Below, in pieces: positions 18,099-25,762 of a DNA stretch of 49,661 nucleotides. A program made the position numbers and the translations under genes. Within the stretch, counting starts at the first letter, position 1; every line of letters starts with the position of its first letter. The stretch comes from SVTX01 sp045612105 (GTDB taxonomy: Bacteria > Bacillota > Clostridia > Oscillospirales > CAG-272): positions 1 to 49,661 of the forward strand of contig JAZKYL010000064.1 in NCBI GenBank assembly GCA_045612105.1, written 5' to 3'. The notes below the pieces were generated by a model. It worked only from the letters and a program-made list of their open reading frames with translations. It was not told the origin of the DNA and searched no databases.

Positions 18099-19064
18099 TT
18101 AATATTTTTCAATCATTTTCTTTAACTCTTCCCTCATCTCACACACAAACTCCTCCGGCTCCGTTACCTTCACCCAAGCGCCTTGGCTCAACAACCACAT
18201 CTTAATTCCGTCGCCGTAGGTTTCTGCTTCAATGAGGTATTTATTATCGCCGAGGCGTTCTATGATGCGGGCGGTGGGTAATTTATCAAGAACGGCTTGC
18301 ACCGATGGGCCCGAGAACTCAAAGCGGATTGTACGTAGCTTGCCGGGCCACATAAAGAGGCTTCGTTTGCGGAGCAATCCTTCGTCAAACTCGGGGATCT
18401 CGTCGGTTGCAAAGCGTTTTCTATGCTCGGTGACGTCTTTTATTCTATCAAGCCGGAAATAGTAGGGTTTATCGGTATTTCCGTCGGTCAAAAAGGCTAT
18501 CAGATAAAAATAATAGTCGGTGAACATCACGGACGCGGGTCGCACACGGTGTGTTTTCCACTTTCTGTCCATTCGGTAGTATTCGATGGTGATCTCCTTA
18601 TGCTCGGTGATACAATTCACGATCTGCCAAAGTCTGTCCTCTACGCTCTCGCAATCGTGCTTGACCTCGGGATAATGGTAAAGCTCCTTGCGAATAAGCT
18701 CGTTCAGTATGGGACGGTCCTCTGCGGTGGTGAAGCGTTTGAGCTTGTCCGTAAGAGCGAGAAGCTCCATCTTCGAAAAAGCTCTTGCGCCTATCATAAC
18801 CTCAACGAGGGCAAAAAGCTCCTTGTTGGTAAGAAATTCGTCCATATAAAGGCGGTAGCACTTGTCCTGGTGGGAATATTCAAGCTCGGTGTTGCCGACA
18901 AGCTCTCTGTGGTCGGCAAGAAAGGCTTTCAAGTCACTGATATTTCGTGAAATACTTTTGGTAGACACGTTATATTCATTGGCAAGCTCGGCAACCGAAA
19001 TATCTTCTCCGCGCATAGCTCGAAAGAAGATCTCAAGTATGCGGTATTGTTTGGTATTTTCCAT
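18099..19064 (-). CDS. WYL-domain transcriptional regulator (YafY-type)
   Basis: The 321-residue protein has an N-terminal helix-turn-helix (YRILEIFFRAMRGEDISVAE; STKSISRNISDLKAFL) and a WYL domain (ITIEYYRMDRKWKTHRVRPA; YYFYLIAFLTDGN; YYFRLDRIKDV). A WCX C-terminal extension ends in GDGIKMWLLSQGAWVKVTEP. WYL regulators sense nucleic acid or nucleotide ligands and often repress defence operons. ATG 19064 is chosen because GGAGG lies eight bases upstream; TTG 19079 would place that site inside the gene. It is the first gene of the dynamin operon, and an inverted repeat overlaps its likely promoter, suggesting self-regulation. Confidence 0.9.
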   Translation of the reverse strand: MENTKQYRILEIFFRAMRGEDISVAELANEYNVSTKSISRNISDLKAFLADHRELVGNTELEYSHQDKCYRLYMDEFLTNKELFALVEVMIGARAFSKMELLALTDKLKRFTTAEDRPILNELIRKELYHYPEVKHDCESVEDRLWQIVNCITEHKEITIEYYRMDRKWKTHRVRPASVMFTDYYFYLIAFLTDGNTDKPYYFRLDRIKDVTEHRKRFATDEIPEFDEGLLRKRSLFMWPGKLRTIRFEFSGPSVQAVLDKLPTARIIERLGDNKYLIEAETYGDGIKMWLLSQGAWVKVTEPEEFVCEMREELKKMIEKY

Positions 19065-19079
19065 AATAATCGCCTCCAA

Positions 19080-19103
19080 TTTTGATATTTTATTTTATCA
19101 AAA
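19080..19103. promoter_or_regulatory. Inverted repeat over the WYL promoter
   Basis: TTTTGATA and TATCAAAA are separated by eight A/T bases. On the minus strand the dyad contains TGATAAAAT, an extended -10 element, so the sequence may be both promoter and operator for the WYL-dynamin operon. Confidence 0.45.
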
Positions 19104-19175
19104 CAGTAAGACAGACGTGCGTCCGCTTGAAATGATACAATAAGCTTAAAGTCATATGATCCGCAGCCGTTAATA

Positions 19176-19335
19176 TAAAAAGGCGCGTCCCGCAATGAGA
19201 CGCGCCGAAAAAGTGCATCTCTCATTGTTGCCACACAATCCTTTTCCAACCGTCAGGGTATGAAAAGATAGAGAAAACACTTTTTACCAAAGTATTTCCC
19301 CTTGACGGCAATTTATTCGGATCATGTGGCTCTTT
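19176..19335 (-). ncRNA. Structured leader or small RNA upstream of the WYL-dynamin operon
   Basis: On the minus strand a strong promoter leads into about 155 bases that fold well. A 12-bp closing helix has two G-U pairs (19319-19330 with 19230-19241). A second helix CCGTCA-GGG/CCCTGACGG (19298-19308 with 19250-19258) is capped by a further AT-rich hairpin. A terminator follows at 19182-19206. CAAUGAGA (19220-19227) is an exact complement of UCUCAUUG (19193-19200) in the 5' arm and loop of that terminator, so an antiterminator could form. It matches no riboswitch class that I recognise. It could be an attenuator for the downstream operon or an independent (6S-like) small RNA. A weak 141-codon ORF on this strand has no clear start and is not favoured. 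Confidence 0.5.
19182..19206 (-). terminator. Terminator of the structured RNA
   Basis: GGCGCGTC and GACGCGCC form an eight-bp GC-rich stem with nine loop bases; the minus strand continues with five T residues. Confidence 0.8.
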
Positions 19336-19336
19336 T

Positions 19337-19365
19337 ATTATACTACAACTTTCACACTTTTTCAA
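19337..19365 (-). promoter_or_regulatory. Promoter of the structured RNA
   Basis: Minus-strand -35 TTGAAA (19360-19365) and -10 TATAAT (19337-19342) with a 17-base spacer, close to the SigA consensus. Confidence 0.8.
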
Positions 19366-19534
19366 GGTGTTTTGACAAAAAATATGATTATTCACAAACA
19401 AAAAAATCAAAACATTGCTCGCCTTGTGTTCCGTAACGTTTCGCTTGATTATTTGTACTATATATTCCTTATTTTTAAAATACACATCCTTATAAAAAAT
19501 CACGCATTCCCTTCCCCCACAAGGGAAACTCCCC

Positions 19535-19634
19535 ATCTGTTTGAAAGAGTAATATCGGCGACGCCCTTCGCATAGCACAGGACAGCATGAATTCGAAGAA
19601 TTTCTACGCGATAAACCCGAGCTTTGATAGATAA
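19535..19634 (+). repeat. 100-bp dispersed element, copy A, with conserved 15-codon ORF
   Basis: This copy aligns without gaps to 31682-31781 and 42852-42951. The first 18 bases (ATCTGTTTGAAAGAGTAA) are identical in all three. From there one frame reads KSNIGDALRIAQDS, then MNSKNFYAINPSFDR and a stop; the ATG is at 19587, with AGGA five bases upstream. A terminator follows at 19651-19700. See findings for the codon-level comparison. Confidence 0.8.
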
Positions 19635-19650
19635 GGCGAAATTTCAATTA

Positions 19651-19700
19651 AAAAAAACCGCTCCGGTGAAGCTTAATTTGCTTCCCCGGAGCGGTTTTTT
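19651..19700. terminator. Bidirectional terminator after repeat copy A
   Basis: ACCGCTCCGG...CCGGAGCGGT, a stem of about 16 bp with a single wobble, flanked by A-tract on the left and T-tract on the right, so it can stop transcription both ways. Confidence 0.85.
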
Positions 19701-19703
19701 ATA

Positions 19704-19732
19704 ATTGAATTCACATTATGTGTGAATTCAAT
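19704..19732. promoter_or_regulatory. Perfect 12-bp palindrome
   Basis: ATTGAATTCACA and its exact complement are separated by five bases, directly after the terminator and 40 bases from the end of the next gene. It could be an operator-like dyad or an RNA hairpin; no T-tract follows. Confidence 0.4.
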
Positions 19733-19771
19733 GTTTATCTAATGGATGTAATCTAATTTTAAGATTTTCTA

Positions 19772-20347
19772 TCAAATTCCAAAAGGCAAAGAATTTTCAT
19801 CATCTTCTGTCATCAGCGAGAAACAGACCTCCAGACCACAATTTTCACCCGCCGTAAGAGAGATAAATCTCTCGCTTTCAGGATGCTTAAGCTCGCTTAA
19901 ACCAATTGTAGAAATAAGTCCCTCGGGAAATTTATTCTTGGCTTCATCAGAAACGTCTATACAAAAATATTCAAGCATTCCATCATCATCTCCATAGAGA
20001 CGGAAGGAAAAACATACTCTCTCATCCTCAAAACAAAGAAAACAATATTCACTTTCTTCTGCCGCATGTTTGTTTTCAAATGTTGCGGGATCCTTTAGAA
20101 AATCTCTGATAAGTTGCTTGAGTAAATCAAATTCCTCGGGAGCACCGTCAAGGTAATATTCTTCACAATAGGAATTGATTAAATCCTCACACTTTTTATC
20201 CATGCCCTCGAATTTTTCCACAATGGTTTCGAACATGGCTTTTTTTGCCATATCAAAGCCGTGATACTTATGTGCACCGAACACACTTCCTCCAAACATT
20301 CCACATTCTTGGGGAATACTTCTTACAATTTTGTACATTTCACTCAT
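19772..20347 (-). CDS. Hypothetical acidic protein
   Basis: The 191-residue cytoplasmic protein is acidic and unrecognised. It opens MSEMYKIVRSIPQECGMFGG, contains YCFLCFEDERVCFSFRLYGD and ends near CFSLMTEDDENSLPFGI. AAAGGA lies upstream of the ATG at 20347. It follows the LRR/PolC-like pair on the same strand after about 130 bases that hold a possible extended -10 (TGATACAAT) and a seven-codon leader ORF, so it may be separately transcribed. Confidence 0.65.
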   Translation of the reverse strand: MSEMYKIVRSIPQECGMFGGSVFGAHKYHGFDMAKKAMFETIVEKFEGMDKKCEDLINSYCEEYYLDGAPEEFDLLKQLIRDFLKDPATFENKHAAEESEYCFLCFEDERVCFSFRLYGDDDGMLEYFCIDVSDEAKNKFPEGLISTIGLSELKHPESERFISLTAGENCGLEVCFSLMTEDDENSLPFGI

Positions 20348-20419
20348 TTTTTAATTCCTTTCTTTTTGAGTTTTATTTTTTGTGATTGTATCTTTAATGC
20401 TTATCGTTTATTACAGATA

Positions 20420-20443
20420 TCAAACCGGTTCTGTCGTCAGCAT
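20420..20443 (-). CDS. Possible heptapeptide leader ORF
   Basis: ATG with AGGAAA upstream reads MLTTEPV then TGA, ending about 70 bases before the hypothetical gene at 20347. The site is good but an ORF this short can arise by chance. Confidence 0.2.
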   Translation of the reverse strand: MLTTEPV

Positions 20444-20480
20444 GTTGTTTCCTTTCTAAAACTTTATTTGCAATATTGTA

Positions 20481-21128
20481 TCATAAATAATATAATATTT
20501 CTTCATACGGAATACCGTGTTCCTTTGCATATTCAAGAGCATAGGAATTCCATGGCGTTTTTATGTGCAAGAGCTTACACTCGTTAAATACCCTCTCGCC
20601 AATTGACGTAACGCTCCACGGAATATAAATGCTTCGCAAAAGCCCTCCCCTAAAGGCGTCATCTTCAATCGTGGTTATTGAATCCGGTAAAAACAATTGT
20701 GATAAATGAGTGTTTTCAAAAGCATTTTCGGATATGATCTCTACTCCGTTCGGAATCGTATACTCGCCGCGTTTCATAGGAGGACAACAGATCAGACGTT
20801 TGCCTTCGCCTGAATACAAAACGCCTCTGTATGTTTGTGCGCCCTCGCATCCTTTTTCAACCGTGAACTTTTTGAGATGCGGAATATCAGCAAAAGCGAG
20901 CTTTTCTATGCGTTGAATATTTTTAGGGATATAGACCTTCTCAACAGTAAAAAGCTCATCCCAGGAAAGCAAATCTTGGCCGATTGGCAATCTGTCGGGC
21001 GACCAAGGACTCATGCAATATGATGCAACGCTATGTACATTGGTGGGGAGCGTAATCTCTTTGAAGCAAAGTCCCGGAATGTACTTTTTCAAAATCCCGT
21101 TTTCAATATGGTTTATATATATCGACAT
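20481..21128 (-). CDS. BspA-type LRR protein
   Basis: The 215-residue protein has LRR_5/BspA repeats, for example VEKVYIPKNIQRIEKLAFAD, YTIPNGVEIISENAFENTHL and LFLPDSITTIEDDAFRGGLL, and ends in the typical cap NSYALEYAKEHGIPYEEI. No signal peptide or anchor is present, so it appears cytoplasmic. Its ATG shares a base with the stop of the PolC-like gene, so the two are translated in tandem. BspA repeats are binding solenoids; the ligand is unknown. Confidence 0.82.
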   Translation of the reverse strand: MSIYINHIENGILKKYIPGLCFKEITLPTNVHSVASYCMSPWSPDRLPIGQDLLSWDELFTVEKVYIPKNIQRIEKLAFADIPHLKKFTVEKGCEGAQTYRGVLYSGEGKRLICCPPMKRGEYTIPNGVEIISENAFENTHLSQLFLPDSITTIEDDAFRGGLLRSIYIPWSVTSIGERVFNECKLLHIKTPWNSYALEYAKEHGIPYEEILYYL

Positions 21129-22243
21129 TAAATTAACACCCTCATAACCTTATTAAAAACATCAGGATAATTCGTTTTATACCAAAGCAACTCGCACGCC
21201 TGCTTAAAATACACCAACGAGTGTGTTTTGGAATACATAAAAGTTACCTTTTTGATATAATCAAAGAACCAATCTTCAAAGCCAAGATTGCGCAATCTCA
21301 TTTCGTCTTCCTCGCTCATTCCATCGGTTGCATAGCGTCCGTAATGAGCATAAAAGGCGACCTTGCGAGTGAAAGCTTGTTCATCAATTCCCTTTTCCTG
21401 CATTTTACTTTGAGCCTCTATCAGCATGTCCTCATGATGCACGGGAATTTCCGAAAGCTTACAAACACCGTTATTCATAAACACTTCAGCGTTGTCATAC
21501 CAAGCGCCCTTACTGTTCGCAAATCCAAAAAGCTTCAGAAGTTCGTAATAATTTTGGGGATTTGTCTTGTTGAAAACTTCCTTTGTAAAACTTGAAGGAA
21601 TATCAAAAAACAAGTGCAATATATGTGCAAGATCATCAAGGGAAAGATCTGACATTTTCATTTCATCGACTGTCGGCGCGTTGCCAACCTGTTCTTTCAT
21701 CATTTGTAAGGTGTCAAGATTATCCGGGGAGAAAATTTCAAATCGTTCACCGGCAATTTCCTTTGCTTCTTCTTTGAAGCGTTTTGACGTGCAAACATGC
21801 GTAGCGATCAGTGAGTTTTTATATGAATCAAACGGAATATCAAATCCGTCAGCCCGCATTTCGCCTCCGCAATCACAAGGCTTGAGAGATATGTCCCACG
21901 GCAGCAATTTTTCGTCAATATACTCCATCTTTTTACATTTTGGACAGAAATAGTGCAACGGCAAGGGATTTTCATCGATCGCGCCGAACAAATATGCAAT
22001 CAGCGAGGCTCTTTCCAAGCCAAAACAATAAACATGCTCTCCCAGAAATGCCGCGCGTTCTTTTAATGCAATCAGAAGATCAAGCTTACTCCCTCGCTTT
22101 TCATTCATGCAAAAATATTTTGTCTCTCTATAAAACCGAGATAATATAATCTCATTCGGTATCTCACCGTATTTTTCCCGTAATTTGTCCATTGCTCTTT
22201 GCAGTCTAAAGTGCTGCTTGACTTTTCCATTAGCTTCTTTCAT
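21128..22243 (-). CDS. PolC-derived protein lacking the polymerase palm
   Basis: The 371-residue protein resembles parts of Gram-positive DNA polymerase III PolC. ENPLPLHYFCPKCKKMEYID then CDCGGEMRADGFDIPFDSYK matches the PolC zinc-binding segment (NPLPPHY-x-C-x2-C ... C-x2-C ... DGHDIPFE). Later GIPSSF-type FDIPSSFTKEVFNKT, YELLKLFGFANSKGAWYDNA and MYSKTHSLVYFKQACELLWY match PolC finger/HhH-proximal segments (GIPEFGTEF, FSELV-ISGLSHGTDVWLNNA, KAHA-AYV-MA). The palm segment with its PDIDLNFSG aspartates is absent and the SRGSVGSS motif is degenerate, so it cannot be a polymerase. The start at 22243 has GAAAGGA eight bases upstream. Its function is unknown; a decoy or clamp/primer-binding role is speculative. 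Confidence 0.65.
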   Translation of the reverse strand: MKEANGKVKQHFRLQRAMDKLREKYGEIPNEIILSRFYRETKYFCMNEKRGSKLDLLIALKERAAFLGEHVYCFGLERASLIAYLFGAIDENPLPLHYFCPKCKKMEYIDEKLLPWDISLKPCDCGGEMRADGFDIPFDSYKNSLIATHVCTSKRFKEEAKEIAGERFEIFSPDNLDTLQMMKEQVGNAPTVDEMKMSDLSLDDLAHILHLFFDIPSSFTKEVFNKTNPQNYYELLKLFGFANSKGAWYDNAEVFMNNGVCKLSEIPVHHEDMLIEAQSKMQEKGIDEQAFTRKVAFYAHYGRYATDGMSEEDEMRLRNLGFEDWFFDYIKKVTFMYSKTHSLVYFKQACELLWYKTNYPDVFNKVMRVLI

Positions 22244-22313
22244 TACTTCGATCCTTTCTTTTGTGATAAATTTATTATACAACTTCAGGCAAGACAAAAA
22301 AAGGACACAAAAA

Positions 22314-22349
22314 AGCGACAGCCAATACCTTTCGGTAAAAGCTGTCGCT
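22314..22349 (-). terminator. Terminator after LRR gene 22368-23213
   Basis: AGCGACAGC and GCTGTCGCT pair around an inner TACC/GGTA stem; the minus strand continues with six T residues. Confidence 0.85.
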
Positions 22350-22367
22350 ATATAGTTAATATTTCGT

Positions 22368-23213
22368 TTAAATAAACTTAAATGAGAAGCCATTTTCTTG
22401 CGCGAATTTATGTGCATAGGAATTGGCAGGAACCTTAAATAATACCTTTCGTTCACTGTTTTTTGTCACTCTCAAAAAGTTTTTGCCAATTTCTTCAACG
22501 CTGGTTGGGAAAGTGATTTCAAAATACTTACTGTCACCATCCAAGAAATCCGGCAAATAAGTAAAATCAAAAGAAGTAGATGCAACACTTTTTACTCCCT
22601 CTTCCAAAACGACCTCTTCAAGATAAAAGTTGTTTGCGCAAGTTTTTAATGGAACCTTTTCAATATTTCCGCTTATAATAACTTTTCTAACGTTTGCTGC
22701 CGCAAGAAAATATTTTGGAATTTTGGAAGTTCCGCCTGGTGTTTTAACCATATCCCAAACGAAACAATCATCATCCTTTTGACGATGTTCCAACACAGTA
22801 TTATATGGCATCGTGTACAAATTGTAACCACAAAATGTACAATCGAAATCCAATACTCGCTCGGGTAGAATTACTTCGCTCATTACTTGACGGTTATCTC
22901 CAAGTTCATCAAGTTCTCGCGGAAACACAACTTTATTTAATCTGCAACCTGCAAATACGTCACTTCCAATTCGTTTTACATTTTCGGGAAAAATAACTTC
23001 TCTCAAATTACTACAATCACGAAAAACATCAGAACCAACGGTTTCAAGCGTTTTAGGGAAAGTAACAGACGTTATTTGTGTTCCCAAAAAAGCTTTGTGA
23101 TGAATCCGTGTAATTCCTTCGGGAATGACAACATCTTTTTTTGTTCCCTCATACTTAAATAACACTTGTCCTAAATATATTAAACCTTCTTGGTTGATAA
23201 AATTATAGTTCAT
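22368..23213 (-). CDS. BspA-type LRR protein
   Basis: The 281-residue protein starts MNYNFINQEGLIYLGQVLF with AAAAGGGG upstream. Repeats include DVVIPEGITRIHHKAFLGTQ, VTFPKTLETVGSDVFRDCSN and VIFPENVKRIGSDVFAGC. A degenerate middle follows, then a cap with VPANSYAHKFAQENGFSFKF. No export signal is present. It is the last gene of a three-gene minus operon with the genes at 23274 and 24098. Confidence 0.82.
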   Translation of the reverse strand: MNYNFINQEGLIYLGQVLFKYEGTKKDVVIPEGITRIHHKAFLGTQITSVTFPKTLETVGSDVFRDCSNLREVIFPENVKRIGSDVFAGCRLNKVVFPRELDELGDNRQVMSEVILPERVLDFDCTFCGYNLYTMPYNTVLEHRQKDDDCFVWDMVKTPGGTSKIPKYFLAAANVRKVIISGNIEKVPLKTCANNFYLEEVVLEEGVKSVASTSFDFTYLPDFLDGDSKYFEITFPTSVEEIGKNFLRVTKNSERKVLFKVPANSYAHKFAQENGFSFKFI

Positions 23214-23273
23214 ACCAATCCCCTTTTCCTTGCTTTCTTATGCCAACAATATGAAAACAAGATTTCATAAGTA

Positions 23274-24068
23274 TTATCCGTTTTCATACGGGTTCTCTTC
23301 GACATATTCGTATTTGAAACGCATTTTCTTGGCATATTCTATCGCATAGGATCCTTTTGGCGCTTGAATGATCAATCTATTTTTTCGTTTTCTTTGGTCG
23401 AATGCAGTTTCACCTATAAATGTAACGCTTTGAGGAATATATATTCTCTCCAGAGAATCACATTTTTTGAACCCCCCATTTCGAATGGCTTCAATTCCGT
23501 GCGGAATCGTGATATCTGTAAGATTATTGCAGCTTGCAAATAATCCGTAGTCCAACACGGTAACACCTGTGGATAACGAAACGCTCTTTAAGTTTTTACA
23601 TTCAAGAAAGACAGCTTCGCGTAATTTTTTTACACTTTGAGGAATAGTGACCTCTTCCAAGCGAGAACATCCGTTAAAAGCCTGGGAACCAATTGACGTA
23701 AGCTTTTCCGGAAGACGGATGCTTGTAAATCCACAATATTCAAAAGCATAAAGAGCTATTGTTCTAAGGCTTTTCGGGAATTCTATATCGACCAGATTAC
23801 TACAATAGCTGAATGCGCTATTATCTATATATTCCAAATTTTCCGAAAGCACAATTTTTTCAAGAGAGCTGCATCCGCTAAAGGCATACGGATCTATACC
23901 AACTACCGTATTGGGCATGATAACGCGTTTTATAGATTTATTTCCCTGAAAAGCTGACTTTCCGATTACGGTTACACCCTCCGGAATAATGACTTCTTCA
24001 TCCGTTCCGCAGTATTCATTCAAAAATGTAACAGTATTAATTTTGAAATTATTAGAATCAGTAGACAT
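23274..24068 (-). CDS. BspA-type LRR protein
   Basis: The 264-residue protein starts at ATG 24068 with a perfect AAGGAGG site; longer readings upstream lack one. Repeats of 23 residues are regular: VIIPEGVTVIGKSAFQGNKS, VIMPNTVVGIDPYAFSGCSS, IVLSENLEYIDNSAFSYCSN and so on to TIPHGIEAIRNGGFKKCDS. The C-terminal cap is GSYAIEYAKKMRFKYEYV. No signal peptide is present. It is co-transcribed with its neighbours on both sides (29 and 60 bases away). Confidence 0.85.
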   Translation of the reverse strand: MSTDSNNFKINTVTFLNEYCGTDEEVIIPEGVTVIGKSAFQGNKSIKRVIMPNTVVGIDPYAFSGCSSLEKIVLSENLEYIDNSAFSYCSNLVDIEFPKSLRTIALYAFEYCGFTSIRLPEKLTSIGSQAFNGCSRLEEVTIPQSVKKLREAVFLECKNLKSVSLSTGVTVLDYGLFASCNNLTDITIPHGIEAIRNGGFKKCDSLERIYIPQSVTFIGETAFDQRKRKNRLIIQAPKGSYAIEYAKKMRFKYEYVEENPYENG

Positions 24069-24097
24069 ATTTAACCTCCTTTTTACACTATCATTTT

Positions 24098-24298
24098 TTA
24101 CTTTTTGCCCATGTTGATGAGCATGCCCGTGCAATCGCCGTGACCGATGACGCGGTTGTAAAAGTCGGTGGTCACGTCACGCGATGCAACGTAATAGCCG
24201 AGGATATTGTTGTAGAAGTCCCTGACGGTTTTATCTCCGTTGGGTTTCTCTTCTACTCTCACAATTATCCTGCCGTAAAAATCTCGAATTTCTGCCAT
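24098..24298 (-). CDS. Small protein with three DFY-x-x-I/V repeats
   Basis: The 66-residue protein starts at ATG 24298 with AAGGAG eight bases upstream. It carries three copies of an about 20-residue unit: IRDFYGRIIVRVEE, VRDFYNNILGYYVA and TTDFYNRVIGHGDCTG. This family is widespread in Clostridia and is often mislabelled as an acyl-synthase; no enzymatic residues are visible. The repeats look like a mini beta-solenoid. It heads the operon with the two LRR genes, with TATAAT preceded by TG about 40 bases upstream. Confidence 0.7.
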   Translation of the reverse strand: MAEIRDFYGRIIVRVEEKPNGDKTVRDFYNNILGYYVASRDVTTDFYNRVIGHGDCTGMLINMGKK

Positions 24299-24370
24299 AG
24301 TTTTTTCTCCTTTCGAATGTGATAAATTCATTATACACTATGGCCGTCGACAGAAATAGAACATTTATCT

Positions 24371-25762
24371 TTAATACGCTCCAAAGGGGAACTTTTCTTC
24401 TATTTTCTTTATTAAATTCTCCTGTGTTTTGCTCTCAAGAATATCGCTCTCCGCAATACAGTTTTTCAAAGTATCAATATCTGCTTTGTTTAACGTGTTT
24501 CTTGTATCAAATGCATATCCTCCTTCTTCCTTTTTAATGGGAAGCCCCATCGCCATCATTGCCTTGATATTATCGGATATCGCCACGCGTCCTATCTTCA
24601 ACTTCTCACCATAATGTTTCTTGATCAGATCCTTGAGGTTTTCCTTCTTATTAGACGTAACGAGCATAGGACGATCGCACAGACGAAGCATGTTGAGTAT
24701 GATAAGAGAATAATATCCTGCCTTCCAGCTTTTATGACAAGGCACAGGAACTGCCGATTCCTCCAAATAATCCTCAGCATAGCGGTAATATCCCGACTCT
24801 TCCTCAAACTTTTCAACAAGCTTGATTTTCAGGTCCTCATCAAGAGCAGAATTTTTCACACAGTGAAGAATAAGCTCAGCATCTCTCCTGCAAATAAACG
24901 GGGGGATATAATATCCATTTTCGTTCTTCTTTACTCCGTATCCAAGCACTTTCATAGCATCTATGTACCGCTCTATTGTGCGGTCGGAAAGCTTTATTTC
25001 GGCAGGTAGCACGAAATCCTCGTTCATTTTAGTATAGATTTCAGAGTTCAATTTCCACATAAGACATGCGTCGGGATCATCGTCACCAAATCTGCGTATC
25101 TGATCTTCTGTCAGGGCGATTGGACGCGGCTCAGTTTCTCTCAAAAGAATGGAAAGAAGCATAGCAGAATAGAAAGAACCCGAAAGCGTTGTCGGAAGCT
25201 CTCCCTCTGTTTTGAATATTCTTACGTCAAATGCGGTACGCCCTTTTTCCATAGGCTCAAAGCCGAATGCAGCCAAGCCTTCCTGACGGTAGAAGTAGCA
25301 AATGGTTCTCAAATCGTTGCGAGATTCCAGAAACTCCAAGTGAAAGCCGTTTTTACCTACGGAAAATATAAAGCCTAAGCTCCTATCATATGAAGAAACG
25401 TTTTCGTTACTGTAAAGCTCAACAAAGCCCAATGCTTTTTCATAACCCGTAACACATTCCGCATCCTCTTCATCGGTTTTTGCGGGAAAGGATCTGCTCG
25501 TGCCCCGATAATCCGAGTAATCGATCATATCGGCAGTTGGATATTTACCCGTATTAAATAAGGTATAAAGATACTTAAATACAGAAGCGCGATACTTGGG
25601 AGAGGGGAGACCGTTTTGAGCGATAGCGCTCAGTTCCTCATCCATTTTGCAGTTTTCTCGAATCAGCTTTTTCAGGTGAGTACAAGCCTCGGTCATTGTC
25701 TTGAATCTACCCTCGTAAGGCTGATAGCAAAGTTTTCCTTGAAGATCGTAGCATGTAGGCAT
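24371..25762 (-). CDS. Putative winged-helix regulator with two HTH units
   Basis: The 463-residue protein contains two WYL-regulator-like helix-turn-helix segments, DRTIERYIDAMKVLGYGVKK with NGYYIPP and RVAISDNIKAMMAMGLPIKK with GGYAFDT, each ending in the wing typical of HTH_11. No WYL core (xxWYL) was seen. The N-terminal half (ECVTGYEKALGFVELYS; FIFSVGKNGFHLEFLE) is unrecognised and could sense a ligand. It is divergent from the gene at 25983, and three direct repeats lie in the shared upstream region, so it may regulate both. Confidence 0.6.
   Translation of the reverse strand: MPTCYDLQGKLCYQPYEGRFKTMTEACTHLKKLIRENCKMDEELSAIAQNGLPSPKYRASVFKYLYTLFNTGKYPTADMIDYSDYRGTSRSFPAKTDEEDAECVTGYEKALGFVELYSNENVSSYDRSLGFIFSVGKNGFHLEFLESRNDLRTICYFYRQEGLAAFGFEPMEKGRTAFDVRIFKTEGELPTTLSGSFYSAMLLSILLRETEPRPIALTEDQIRRFGDDDPDACLMWKLNSEIYTKMNEDFVLPAEIKLSDRTIERYIDAMKVLGYGVKKNENGYYIPPFICRRDAELILHCVKNSALDEDLKIKLVEKFEEESGYYRYAEDYLEESAVPVPCHKSWKAGYYSLIILNMLRLCDRPMLVTSNKKENLKDLIKKHYGEKLKIGRVAISDNIKAMMAMGLPIKKEEGGYAFDTRNTLNKADIDTLKNCIAESDILESKTQENLIKKIEEKFPFGAY

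Noticed and set aside
19176..19335. Assignment of the structured RNA to TPP, FMN, SAM, THF or similar riboswitch class
   Set aside because: None of the characteristic conserved cores of those classes was found.
19222..19647. 141-codon minus-strand ORF across repeat copy A and the structured RNA
   Set aside because: The synonymous pattern of the repeat supports the plus frame, and the rest coincides with the promoter and structured RNA.
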